Source of the DNA: Phycisphaerae bacterium
Lineage (GTDB): Bacteria; Planctomycetota; Phycisphaerae; Tepidisphaerales; Tepidisphaeraceae
Length of the DNA: 64,000 nt
Direction: 5' to 3'
NCBI GenBank assembly: GCA_030448225.1
Contig: JAUJNJ010000001.1
Coordinates: 44,818-108,817 of the forward strand
The notes under the pieces are model-generated. The model made no database searches. It was not told the DNA's origin and was given only the letters and a program-made list of their open reading frames with translations. A program made the position numbers and the translations under genes. How positions within the stretch are numbered: the first letter of the stretch is position 1; every line of letters begins with the position of its first letter. Of this stretch, positions 9,030 to 18,731 are shown piece by piece.

Positions 9030-9809
9030 ATGGACCTGTCCACGCTCATCGGCTACCTGCTCGCCTGGGGCGCGTTGGCGTACGGCGCGTACCATGCGTC
9101 GAACGGCGCGCTCGCCGCGTACATCAAGCCGGGCGAGATCCTGCTCGTCGGCGGCTGCGCGCTGGGCGCGACGCTGGCGTCGATGCCGATGCACTCGGTG
9201 ATCGGCGCGTTCAAGAGCACGAAGAAGATGCTCTTCTCGAGCGGCCCGCACGTCGAGCACCTGATCAAGGACATGGTCACCTACGCCGAGACCGCCCGCC
9301 GCGACGGCGTGCTGGCGCTGGAGGGCGTGGCGCGCGAGGCGCCCGACCCGTTCCTCCGCCGCGGGCTGCAGCTCACGATCGACGGCACCGACCCGGAGAT
9401 CATCGAACGGATCATGCGCATCGAGATCGACTCGATGCTCGAGCGCCACAAGCACGGCAGGCACTTCTGGGCCAGCCTCGCCAAGTTCGGCCCGGGGTGC
9501 GGCCTCGTCGCCTGCCTGACGGCCCAGGTCGCGATGTTCCGCAACCTCGGCGGCGACGCGGCCGTGATCGGCGCGGCGCTGGCCGTCGCGCTGGTCGGCA
9601 CGCTCTACGGCGCGCTGCTCCAGAACCTCATCGCCGGCCCGATCGCCGAGAAGCTCGGCCTGAAGTCCAAGGAGGAGGCGTTCGCGAAGGAGATCATCCT
9701 CCAGGGCGTGCTCAGCATCCAGGCCGGCAACAACCCCCGCGTCGTCGAGATGCAGCTCCTCAGCTTCCTCAGCTACGGCCAACAAGCCGCCATGCCTAAG
9801 GCCGCTTAG
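9030..9809 (+). CDS. motA: MotA/TolQ/ExbB-type proton channel protein
   Basis: A 259-residue MotA-like flagellar stator protein. Membrane segments are visible at the start (STLIGYLLAWGALAYG), around ILLVGGCALGATLAS, and as a pair near the C-terminal half (GCGLVACLTAQVAMFRN and AAVIGAALAVALVGTLYGAL). A charged cytoplasmic loop (AFKSTKKMLFSS through RRGLQLTIDGTDPEIIERIM) lies between them. The pattern GTLYGALLQNLIAGPIAEKL is characteristic of MotA. A motB-like gene follows after a hairpin-containing spacer of 241 bases, which supports a stator role over TolQ or ExbB. Confidence 0.85.
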   Translation: MDLSTLIGYLLAWGALAYGAYHASNGALAAYIKPGEILLVGGCALGATLASMPMHSVIGAFKSTKKMLFSSGPHVEHLIKDMVTYAETARRDGVLALEGVAREAPDPFLRRGLQLTIDGTDPEIIERIMRIEIDSMLERHKHGRHFWASLAKFGPGCGLVACLTAQVAMFRNLGGDAAVIGAALAVALVGTLYGALLQNLIAGPIAEKLGLKSKEEAFAKEIILQGVLSIQAGNNPRVVEMQLLSFLSYGQQAAMPKAA

Positions 9810-9831
9810 GAATCGTGACGGGACGAGAAGA

Positions 9832-10022
9832 ACAGAGAACCGCAAGACGCAAAGACGCCAAGTTAAGAAGAGAAGAAGGACGGCAGGAAAGCGGCGCGTA
9901 CGGCACGCGTGTGTTGTGACGGGATGCAGCGCCGCGCTTGCGATAATTGCTGCTGCCTTAATCAGGGATTGCTTACTTCCTCTTCCTACCTTGGCGTCTT
10001 GGCGTCTCGGCGTTCACCAACT
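9832..10022. repeat. imperfect hairpin between motA and motB (AAGACGCCAAG family)
   Basis: The left arm (about 9832-9890) reads GAACCGCAAGACGC, AAAGACGCCAAG and AGAAGAG. The right arm (about 9971-10022) is its reverse complement (CTTGGCGTCTTGGCG, then TCTCGGCGTTC). An inner GCGGCGC/GCGCCGC stem lies near the apex. It fills nearly all of the motA-motB spacer. Confidence 0.8.
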
Positions 10023-10050
10023 CCTCCGACGAACAACCACCGGGTGACCC

Positions 10051-10886
10051 ATGGCCAAGTGCGGTAAATGCGATCCTCACGAGATCTGCGAGGAGTGTCC
10101 CGAGTGGATCTTCACGCTCGCGGATCTGATCATGTGCATGATGGGGCTGTTCGTGATCCTCTGGGTGCTCAAGCCCTCGCCCAAGCCCGAGAAGCCGGAA
10201 CTGAACGAGGACTGGGTGAAGGTGGCGGCGGCCGTGCGCGAGGCGTTCGGGTACCTGCCGGACCCGACGAGCAAGGACCCGGTCGACGTCCACATGCTGA
10301 TGCGCAAGATCGAGGAGATGGACCCGCTCAAGGGTCCCGGCGACGGCGGCAAGACGAAGCTGCCGCGCAAGAGCCCCCAGGGGAGCGACCCGGAGTCCAC
10401 CAGCATCCGCACGGGTAAGGTGTCGGTCGAGGGCGGCCGGCTGACGTTCGAGCCGGGCGACGCGGCGCTGGGGCCGGACGTGTCGCGGACGCTCGACGAG
10501 GTCGCGGACCTGATCCGCGGGCACCGCAACATCATCCTCGTGCGCGCCACGCCGCGGCCGACGACTTCCTGACGACGGAACGCCGCAGCAGAAGATGGAC
10601 CTGTCGCTGCGACGCGCCCAGGCCGTGGCGGATTACCTCGTGTCGCGGCGCGTCGAGCCGGACGTGCTGCGTGCAGGGTTGTTCCACGTTCGAGCCGGTC
10701 GCGCGCACGTATACGCCGACCGCGCTGGCGATGAACCGGCGTGTCGAGGTCGAGGCGACGCCGACGCTCGTCGAGGATCGCCAGGACCAGCCCCGCCGCC
10801 GCGCCGATGCGCTTCCTGTGCGGCCCGAGGCGACGCCCGCGTCGGCGACGCTTCGCGCTGCCACCGATGGCAATCCTGCTCACTAA
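10051..10886 (+). CDS. motB: MotB/OmpA-family stator protein (frameshifted)
   Basis: The N-terminus has a short cytoplasmic piece (MAKCGKCDPHEICEECPEW) and one membrane helix (TLADLIMCMMGLFVILWVL) whose TLADLIM aspartate matches the proton-binding Asp of MotB. The periplasmic OmpA-like peptidoglycan-binding part follows: LTFEPGDAALGPDV, IRGHRNIILVRG-like, LSLRRAQAVADYLV, and RTYTPTALAMNRRVEV at the end. Frame changes occur near 10547, 10573 and 10672. The last is repaired by restoring one GT in GTGTGC. The cysteine-rich N-terminal CxxC/CxxC pattern is unusual for MotB and may bind metal. Paired with motA upstream. Confidence 0.8.
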
Positions 10887-11701
10887 CGGGCAGCGGCGGT
10901 CACAGTGCATCTCTTTTTACCCGCCCTGCTGCCCCTTTTTCGCGTTCCCTTAGAAAATTATCGGACGTGCAGCCGCGTCGCACGCTGTTTGCGACAAGCT
11001 GTCGCGAACTGGACATGATGTCTCTTCAGCTCGCCTGAATCGAAGGCAGGTTTTCACGCCTGCGCGCAGTCGCGCAACAATATTTATCCCCCTTTTCGGG
11101 GCATTTCGGTTATACCGTTCTTTCAGCCGGTCGGCCTCGGCTGATAGGATGGGTAACGGGCATAGCCTTTGCTTTGCCCCCGACAGATCGACCGCACGGG
11201 GCGAACAGGTCTTAGCGCAGGGTGAGGTAGTTTATGAAGCCGTATCCATCGGGCAGCAACTCTGGGAGCGCGAAGACGTCGAGCGGTACCGAGCAATCGC
11301 CTGCAATGGCACCGGGGTTCGCGGCGTCGGGCTGGGACAAGCCGGTCGCGTCGTCGCCCGCCGCCCGCCGCGGCGTGCCGCAACCGCCGCCGGTCTGGAC
11401 GCGCTACATCGACAGCCGGCTCAAACAGTTCTGCACGCGGTAGGCCGTTCTTCGCGATAAGCCGCTCCGCCGCGTGGGTCCGGGTCCGGTTTCGCTGTGG
11501 CGAGCCGGTGCCGCGCCCGCACAGCCTCGCACACCGCTCGCAACGCCGGCCGCGTCGGCCGGCGCGGTATAAAGGACGAACACCGACACGATCGGTTCGC
11601 TTAGAGGGTCCGCGCCACCCGCTGCCGGCACCCCGCCGCCTCGCCAACCGACGATTGATTTCGCATCAAGCTCACCGGCTTGAAAGGAAGAGTGTACGCG
11701 C
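10887..11701. other. 815-base gap; one doubtful small ORF
   Basis: No recognisable gene. A 69-codon plus-strand ORF at 11234-11443 starts MKPYPSGSNSG after a GGTGAGG and ends WTRYIDSRLKQFCTR. Its low-complexity composition and lack of any family pattern leave it unsupported. A small CCCC-TTTTC-GGGG hairpin lies near 11087-11100. The gap probably contains the promoter of the glycoside hydrolase gene at 11702. Confidence 0.4.
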
Positions 11702-14492
11702 ATGGGTCCTGCCAACACGACCAGGGATGAACCGTTACGCCCCGCCGGCACGGAGGCCGCGCCGCAGCAGACGTCGGACGTCGACGCAGCGCCGTTCAAG
11801 CAGTTCGTCTGGGGTGCCGGCATCGAGTGCTCGTTCCTGCCGCACCTGAACGTCGACCAGTACGCCTGGACGCAGCACGACCGCTTCTGGCGCGAGGACC
11901 TGGCGCGGGCAAAGGACCTGGGCATCTCGCAGTTGCGCCACGCGTTCCCGTGGCACGTGCTGGAGGCGAAACGCGGGCAGTTCGACTGGTCGTACGCCGA
12001 CGAGCGGATGGCGGAGTTCGAAGCTGGGGATCGACCTGTTGCTCGACGTGATGCACTTCGGCACGCCGCTGTGGCTGAAGCAGGCCGTGGGCGACCCGGA
12101 GTTCCCCGAGGCGCGCTGGAGTCGTTCACCGAGGCGATCGTCACGCGGTACCGCGGGCAGGTGACGACGTGGTGCCCGTTCAACGAGCCGCTCGTCAGCG
12201 CGCTGTTCAGCGGCGACTTCGGGTTCTGGCCGCCGCACGCCCGCAAGTGGCGGGGGTACATGCCGGTGCTGAGCCGCATCGTGCAGGGCCTGAGCCGCGG
12301 GATCCGCACGATCCGCCGCGTCCAGCCCGAGGCGACGATCCTGCACGTCGACGCCGCCGAGGGTATAAGACGCACAAGAAGGAACTGCGGGCCGAGGTGC
12401 AGCGCGCAACCGCGCGCTTCATCGTGATGGACCTGCTGACCGGGCGCGTCGACGAGCACCACCCGCTCTACTCGTGGGTGAACAGCTACGGCCTGTCGGA
12501 CCTCGACCTCGAGTGGTTCCGCACCAACCCGCAGCAGCCGGACGTGCTGGGGCTCGACTACTACTCGCACAGCGACTGGCAGCTTCGAGATCCAGCCGGG
12601 CGGCGCGATCCGCCAGCGGCGGGCGGACAACCCGCTGGGGTTCTACGGCATCGGCAACGCGTACTGGCAGCGGTACGGCATCCCGCTGATGCTGACCGAG
12701 ACGAGCATCGAGGGCCAGGCGATCAACCGCGAGATCTGGCTCGACACGAACATCGACCAGATCCGCCGCCTCCGCGAGGAGGGCGTGCCGGTGCTCGGGC
12801 TGGTCTGGTGGCCGATGATCGACCAGGTCGACTGGGACGGCGCGCTGCTGCACCGCGTGGGCAAGATCCACAACGTCGGGCTCTGGAAGCTCGAGCGCCA
12901 GCCGGACGGCACGCTGACCCGCGAGCCGACGCCGCTCATCGAGCAGTTCCGCGCCGCCGCCCTGGCCGGCGACGAGCGGGTCGGGAAGCTCGAGCGGATC
13001 AGCTACCCCTCCCGCGAGGCCGAGGACGAGCAGCTCCCGCCGATCGGCGAGTGGATCCAGCCCACGCTCGTCGCCGAGGCGCGCCCACGGCCGCCCGAGC
13101 GAGGCGGGCAAGTCCAACGGGAACGGGAATGGCAACGGAAACGGCCACAGCGCCGTCGCCGAGCCGGGCGCGCGGCCGCATCGCCGACCCCGCGCCGGGC
13201 CTCGGCGTCGAGCGCGCCCGCCGCCCACGCGGCGGCGCTGCACGCACAGGGCGCGCGTCGGTGGAGGTCGTCAACGACAAGGCCACCGACCGTTACGGCA
13301 TCGTGGTCTTCAGCCATCTGCGCTGGGGCTTCGTCTGGCAGCGCCCGCAGCAGTTCCTCTCGCGGTTCGCCAAGCGGCACCCGATCCTGTTCGTCGAGGA
13401 GCCGTTCTTCGACCGCCCCGAGGGCGCGGACGCGGACCTCCAGTTCCACCGCGTGATGCCGAACGTCACGGTCGTCTGCCCGCACATCTCGGTGTCGTGG
13501 AACAAGAACCCCAAGCTGCCGGCGATGCTCCGCGAGTGGACCCGCGAGGCGATCGAGCGGATGAACGACGACGAGGGATCGTTCGACCGCCCGCTCCTGT
13601 GGTACTACAGCCCGATGGACTCCGCCTGGTCGCTGGGGTACTTCCCCAACCGCGGCGTGGTCTACGACTGCATGGACGAGCTCTCGCAGTTCACCGGCGC
13701 CCCCAAGACGCTCGTCGAGAACGAGGCCCGGCTCATCCGCCACGCCGACGTCGTCTTCACCGGCGGCTACAACCTCGGCGACAAAGCGCAAGCAGCACGA
13801 CAACGTCCACACGTTCGGCTGCGGCGTGGAGATCTCGCACTTCGGCAAGGCCGGCGACCCCAAGACCAAGATCCCGCACGACATCGACTTCATGCCCCGC
13901 CCGATCCTCGGGTGGTTCGGCGTGGTCGACGAGCGCCGACTACGCGATGGTCGGCGAGATGGCCCGCCTGCGGCCCGACTGGTCGTTCGCGATGGTCGGC
14001 CCGGTCGTCAAGGTCGACCCGAACCTGCTGCCGCACTCGCCCAACCTGTTCTGGCTCGGCGGGCGACTACCAGGTGCTGCCCAACTACGCGCGGCGTTCG
14101 ACGTGAACATGATGGCGTTCGCGATCAACGCCGCGACGGAGTTCATCAACCCCACCAAGGGCCTGGAGTACATGGCGACGGGCAAGCCGATCGTCAGCAC
14201 CCACGTCCGCGATGTCGTGAAGCAGTGGAGCGACATCGTCCTGCTCGCCAAGAACACCGAGGAGTTCCTGGAGCAGGCGTGGACGGCGATCCAGCGGGGT
14301 GAGGAAGTTCAGCAACGCGTGAAGCGCGGCCTGGAACTTGCCGGGCAGTGCAGTTGGGAAGTCACCGTCGCGCGGATGCAGTCGCTCATCAAACAGGCGA
14401 TCACCAAGAACGACCGGCGGTCCGGCGGCAAGGTCGAGCCGCTGCCCGAGGCCGAGCTCGAATACCAGTACATGGCCACGCAGGGATCGTGA
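11702..14492 (+). CDS. fusion of a GH1-like glycoside hydrolase and a GT4-like glycosyltransferase (frameshifted)
   Basis: The first about 430 codons form a family-1-like glycosidase TIM barrel: FVWGAGIECSFLP, LRHAFPWHVLEAKRG, the acid/base glutamate in TWCPFNEPLVSA, and the nucleophile glutamate in PLMLTETSIEGQ. From about 13250 the sequence is a glycosyltransferase with two Rossmann-like domains: IVVFSHLRWGFVWQRPQQFL, VVYDCMDELSQF, ILGWFGVVDE, and the donor-site region NPTKGLEYMATGKPIVST. No stop codon separates them in any frame. The linker includes an Asn-Gly repeat (SNGNGNGNGNGHS). Restoring one GC near 13080 and one near 13172 gives one continuous frame, so a single protein of about 930 residues is likely. 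Other frame changes are near 12020, 12122, 12365, 12585, 13785, 13934 and 14063. Two separate genes, with the second starting at 13129, remain possible. Confidence 0.75.
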
Positions 14493-14669
14493 GCATCAGA
14501 CGCCGGCACGCGACCCCGGGCCGGTCGCGAGCACGGGTGGTGGCCGGAACGCGAAAAGGACGGGCAGGTGCAGGGATGCGACGCATACCCCTGTAGGGGC
14601 GGTTCGCCCGCCCGATGAGTTTCCGGCGACCCGACCGCGGGCCGCCCTTACAGAGGAGATCAAAGGACT

Positions 14670-16371
14670 ATGGAAAAGAAGATCGTCATCATCGGCGGGT
14701 CCGACCGGCCTCGGCGCGTCGGCTACCGCCTCAAGGAACTCGGGTACAAGAACTTCCAGCTCTACGACCGCCTGCCCTACATCGGCGGCCTCGCCAGCAG
14801 CTTCACAGATTCCGCCGGCTTCACGTGGGACATCGGCGGGCACGTGATGTTCAGCCACTACAAGTACTACGACAAGTGCTTCGAAGACCTGATGGGCGAC
14901 GACTTCCAGCTCAACAACCGCGAGTGCTGGGTCCGGATGTTCGACACGTGGGTCCCCTACCCGTTCCAGAACAACATCCGCTACCTCCCCAAGGACGTGA
15001 CGTTCGAGTGCCTCGCCGGCCTCGTCGAGGCACAGACGAAGCGCGACTACAAGAAGACGAAGAACTTCAAGGAGTTCATCGACGCGGTCTTCGGCGACGG
15101 CATCGCCAAGCACTTCATGCTCCCCTACAACTTCAAGGTCTGGGCGCACCCGGCCGAGCAGATGAACAAGGAGTGGATCGGCGAGCGCGTCGCGGTGCTG
15201 GACGTCAACCGCGCGATCAAGAACGTCGTGCTTGGCACCGACGACTTCGGCTGGGGCCCGAACAACCAGTTCAAGTTCCCGCTGTTCGGCGGCACCGGCG
15301 AGTTCTACCGCCGCATGGGCAAGTCGCTCGACGGGCACGTGAACCTCAACAAGACGATCGACTTCATCAACATCGCCAAGAAGGAGATCCGCTTCAAGGA
15401 CGGCGAGATCGTCAAGTACGACCAGCTCATCGCCGCGATGCCGCTCGACAAGCTGTGCAACGACGTGATCAACGGCGAGATGCCCCGCGAGATCAAGCGC
15501 GCCGCCGCGGGCCTGAAGCACTCCGGCGGGTACATGGTCGGCATCGGCATCAAGCAGCCGTGCCCGAGCACCAAGTCGTGGATGTACTACCCGGAGGCAC
15601 TGCCCGTTCTACCGCGTCACGTACCTCAGCAACTACAGCCCGTACATGACGCCGGACAAGGACACGCACTACTCGCTGCTGTGCGAGACGAGCTACAGCG
15701 AGTACAAGCCGGTCAACAAGGACACGATCGTCGAGGACACGATCCAGGGCCTGATCAACGCGGGCATGCTGAAGGACGAGGACCGCAAGGACATCGTCAG
15801 CACCTGGACGTACCACGCCGACTACAGCTACCCCACGCCGAGCGTCGAGCGCGACGGGATCCTGGCGCAGGTCATCCCGTTCCTCGAGCGGCACGACGTC
15901 TACAGCCGCGGGCGCTTCGGCATGTGGAAGTACGAGGTGAGCAACACCGACCACACGCTCATGCAGGGCGTGGAGGTGGTGAACCGCCTGCTGCTGGGCG
16001 AGCCCGAGAGCACGATCGGCATCAAGTACGAGTCGACGCTCGACGGCCGCAACGCCGCGAGCCACGAGCGGCCGCAGGTCGCGGGCAGCGGCGACCCGAA
16101 GAAGAAGGCCGAGGCGGCCGCCGCGGGCACCGGCAGCGTCACCGTGATGGCGAAGGACAACCCCGACGCCGTGCAGTCGGCGCACCCCGGCAAGGCCGAC
16201 GCGTCGTCCGCCGCGGCCGCCACGGCCTCCGCCGCGGCCGTGAAGCCATCGGTCCGCTCGGCCGCTCCGGCCGCCGCCACGGGCCATAAGGACGTCGGCG
16301 ACAAGCGCGAGGTCCACACGTCGGAAGAGGAACTCGGCGTCACCACCCCGGATGGAGGCAACGATGACTAA
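14670..16371 (+). CDS. UDP-galactopyranose-mutase-like FAD-dependent oxidoreductase
   Basis: Flavoprotein of the amine-oxidase/UGM type, probably acting on a nucleotide sugar or isoprenoid together with the upstream glycosyltransferase. Visible parts are the N-terminal KKIVIIG strand, LYDRLPYIGGLASSF, DIGGHVMFSHYKYYD, FPLFGGTGEFYRRMG, and RGRFGMWKYEVSNTDHTLMQG near the end of the catalytic part. The FAD glycine loop is scrambled in the printed frame (GGSDRPRRVG), but the next frame reads AGPTGLGAS, so two compensating indels lie at 14697-14725. A further one-base insertion lies near 15598. The last about 95 residues are an Ala/Pro/Lys-rich low-complexity tail not expected in the family. It overlaps the following small ORF at ATGACTAA. 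Confidence 0.75.
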
Positions 16372-16480
16372 CGATCGACGGAAACGTCACCCGGGCCAGG
16401 ACGCGCGCCGGAACGCCCGCAAGGCCCACGGCGCGAAAACCAACCCCGACCGCCCCGAATCGCGGCGCCAGCCGCGGTAA
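16364..16480 (+). CDS. small, very basic protein overlapping the upstream gene
   Basis: A 38-residue ORF starting MTNDRRKRHPGQDARR with a good ribosome site (GGAGG, 5 bases before the ATG). The ATG overlaps the stop codon of the flavoprotein (ATGACTAA), which suggests translational coupling. About a third of the residues are Arg or Lys. A strong hairpin follows 20 bases after its stop. No family is recognised; it may bind nucleic acid or an acidic partner. The coding call rests on the start context only. Confidence 0.45.
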   Translation: MTNDRRKRHPGQDARRNARKAHGAKTNPDRPESRRQPR

Positions 16481-16499
16481 CCGAGGTCGGTCAATAACA

Positions 16500-16540
16500 G
16501 AGACACCCGCGGCGTCACACCGGACGCCGCGGGTGTTCTC
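16500..16540 (+). terminator. strong GC hairpin ending the GH/GT operon
   Basis: GAGACACCCGCGGCGTC and GACGCCGCGGGTGTTCTC pair almost perfectly around an ACACCG loop, followed by CATTTC. There is no long T run, so Rho-independent activity may be weak. Confidence 0.65.
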
Positions 16541-16989
16541 ATTTCACGCGACCCGCGATCGTTCTGCCGTAACGGCGCGTGGCCGCGGTACACCATTCAC
16601 GCGCCTTTCGTGCCCGCTCCCTCTACAGCGCATCACCTCCCGGCGCGGTGGCGTGGCCACCTAAGGTGGTCACGCCGGCAGGCAAGTTCAACCTTCGGTT
16701 TCGCTACGCCTCAAGTGGGTGGAAGCGTCTTGAAGTGATTCGTAGCACCTCATCCAGACGAGAGCAGTAGCGACCCCAGGAATTTCGAGACACGTGCACC
16801 TGTCCCGTGTCTGGGATCAGTCGTTCCTGTCGCTCCTCGAGATGTCGCGTCTGATCGTGACTGCCGGCACCGGCCGCGATGCGAAGTAACGGTGGGCTAC
16901 GACGACGGGCAAAGAGAGAGGGGGCGCCCGGCTCCGCCGGGCACCCCGTCCGTTCGTGGGCGTCTGAGGGATGTGCAGTCTCCGGGCGA
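16541..16989. other. gap of 449 bases without a gene
   Basis: It contains one copy of a small palindromic repeat (16650-16676) and otherwise nothing that I can support. Confidence 0.5.
16650..16676. repeat. REP-like palindrome, copy 1
   Basis: GGCGTGGCCACCT and AGGTGGTCACGCC form 13-base arms with one mismatch around a single base. A second copy with the same arms lies at 20346-20372. Confidence 0.75.
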
Positions 16990-18219
16990 CTAGCCGCGGA
17001 GTTCGTCCTTGTGGCGGCGGGTCTCCTCCTTCGCCGCCTCCTTCGTCTCGTTCACCACGGCCTTCGCCTGCTGGCCGAGGTCGGTCAGGCCCTCGCGCCG
17101 GGCCGACTCGCGGGCGGCGTCGGTCACGTCGCGGGCGACGTGCTTCAGCTTGTCCACGATGTCGCTCGGCCCCGCGCCCTGACGCTGGGCGGCTTCGGCG
17201 GCGGTGTTTGCGGCGTTGCCGGCGACCTGCTTGCCACGGTCCATCAGGTCCTGGGCTGTCTCCTTCGCCCCTTCCTTAAGGCGGTCGGACTGCTCGCCCA
17301 TCAGCTCGTTCTCGCGACGCGTCTCGGGCAGCAGGAGCCCGGTCAGCACGCCGGCGGCCAGCGCGGCGGCACCCATCGCCAGCGGGTAGCGGTCGAGCGC
17401 GTCCTCGAAGCTGCGGCGGGTCGTGTCGTAGCCGCGACGCATGCCCTGCCCGGCGCTGTTGTAAGCGGAGCTCGACCACTCCGACGCCCGACCGCTCATG
17501 TCCGACGCCCGCCCGCCCAAGTGCGACGCCGACGACGACGCGCCCGAGGCGAGGTTTCGGACCGAGCCGGCGACCGAGCTGGCCGCGTCGGAGATCGACT
17601 CCCCGACCTGGCCGGCCTTGTCCTTGAGCTTGTCCATGATGCCGGGGCCGCCGCTGCCGCCGCCGGCCGACGAGACGTCGCCGCCGCCACCGGTGGACGA
17701 CGCGCCCGACCCGCCGCCGCGGTTGCGGAACTCGGCGCCGTACGACTCGTCGTACGGCTGCCCGGTGCGGGCGTCGACGAATGACCCGCTGTACTCGCGC
17801 AGGTCCTCGTCGCGCCACCGGCCGTACGGGCCGTTGCCGTTGCCGCGATTGCCGCTGCTGCCCCCGTCGCGGGTCTGGTCGAAGATCATCCACGCGACGC
17901 CCGCGCCGATGAGGGCCGCGGGGATCGGGTTGCTCTTGAGCCGGTCCACGATCGCCGACCCGTAGTCCTTGGCGGTCTGGGTGACCTCGGCGTCGGAGTT
18001 CCCGGCCTTGCTGCGGAACATGTCGAGCATGTCGTCGAGCAGGTGTCGCGGGCGGAGCTTCTCGCTGAGGGCGTCGACGGTCTGGTCCATCTCGGCGCGG
18101 GTGCGGCGGATGTCGTCGCGGATCTCGCCGCTCGACCCCGCGGTCGTGACGTCGGCCCGCCCGATCTCCGGCGTCGACGAGGACGACGACGTCACTTCGA
18201 AACCTTCTCTTGTAGCCAT
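16990..18219 (-). CDS. DUF3618-containing membrane protein
   Basis: A 409-residue protein, last of a three-gene operon; its start lies inside the end of the preceding gene (28-base overlap). Residues about 30-70 match DUF3618 (EIRDDIRRTRAEMDQTVDALSEKL). A hydrophobic segment follows (PIPAALIGAGVAWMIFD), then a Gly/Ser/Arg-rich spacer, a long Ala/Ser-rich amphipathic region (KDKAGQVGESISDAASS), and a second membrane segment (YPLAMGAAALAAGVLTGLLL). It ends with a helical late-embryogenesis-abundant-like region (KETAQDLMDRGKQVAGNAA). DUF3618 proteins accompany DUF1469 proteins and are linked to the envelope and stress. The exact function is unknown. Confidence 0.8.
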   Translation of the reverse strand: MATREGFEVTSSSSSTPEIGRADVTTAGSSGEIRDDIRRTRAEMDQTVDALSEKLRPRHLLDDMLDMFRSKAGNSDAEVTQTAKDYGSAIVDRLKSNPIPAALIGAGVAWMIFDQTRDGGSSGNRGNGNGPYGRWRDEDLREYSGSFVDARTGQPYDESYGAEFRNRGGGSGASSTGGGGDVSSAGGGSGGPGIMDKLKDKAGQVGESISDAASSVAGSVRNLASGASSSASHLGGRASDMSGRASEWSSSAYNSAGQGMRRGYDTTRRSFEDALDRYPLAMGAAALAAGVLTGLLLPETRRENELMGEQSDRLKEGAKETAQDLMDRGKQVAGNAANTAAEAAQRQGAGPSDIVDKLKHVARDVTDAARESARREGLTDLGQQAKAVVNETKEAAKEETRRHKDELRG

Positions 18220-18731
18220 TGTTTGTCCTCCTGGAGCGACTGGACGGTCTTGTCCGGGGTGAGCGACTGGTGCTTGAGCGTCTTGAGGCCCTTCTGCGTG
18301 TAGGACCACCCGACCGCGCCGACGACCGCGCCGACGATGAGCGGGGCGAGCCAGTAGCCGTGGTCGTCGAGGCCCATCGCGTCCAGCGCCAGGGCCAGCC
18401 CGACGGCCAGGGCCGTGAGGGCGAAAAAGAGCCCGAGGTAGCATAGCACTGCACCGACGCCGACGTACGCGCTGTTGCGCGCCGCCTGAGACGCCTTTTC
18501 GCCCAGTTCGGTCTTGGCGAGCGCCAGTTCCTGCTGAACGAGCGTGGTCGTCTCGTCGCGCAGGTCTTTGACGAGGTCGCCGATCGAGCGGTCGTCGCCG
18601 CCGGCGCGGTCGCGCATGGCGGCCCGCTCGGCGGGCGTGCGGACGTCGGGGACGCCGCCGTCCAATCCCGGGTCGCGCAGGTCCCGTCCGGCGGCGGAAC
18701 CGACCGTGTTTCTCGTGTCACGGGTGTCCAT
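18192..18731 (-). CDS. DUF1469 (phage-holin superfamily III-like) membrane protein
   Basis: A 179-residue protein with a cytoplasmic helix containing DLVKDLRDETTTLVQQELALAK, which is typical of DUF1469/YqjE-like proteins. Two membrane segments follow (VGAVLCYLGLFFALTALAVGL and APLIVGAVVGAVGW) and a charged C-terminus. Members are co-encoded with DUF3618 and YqjD-like proteins, and some related proteins bind ribosomes to the inner membrane in stationary phase. Its start shares one base with the stop of the preceding gene (TAATG), so translation is probably coupled. Confidence 0.8.
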   Translation of the reverse strand: MDTRDTRNTVGSAAGRDLRDPGLDGGVPDVRTPAERAAMRDRAGGDDRSIGDLVKDLRDETTTLVQQELALAKTELGEKASQAARNSAYVGVGAVLCYLGLFFALTALAVGLALALDAMGLDDHGYWLAPLIVGAVVGAVGWSYTQKGLKTLKHQSLTPDKTVQSLQEDKQWLQEKVSK

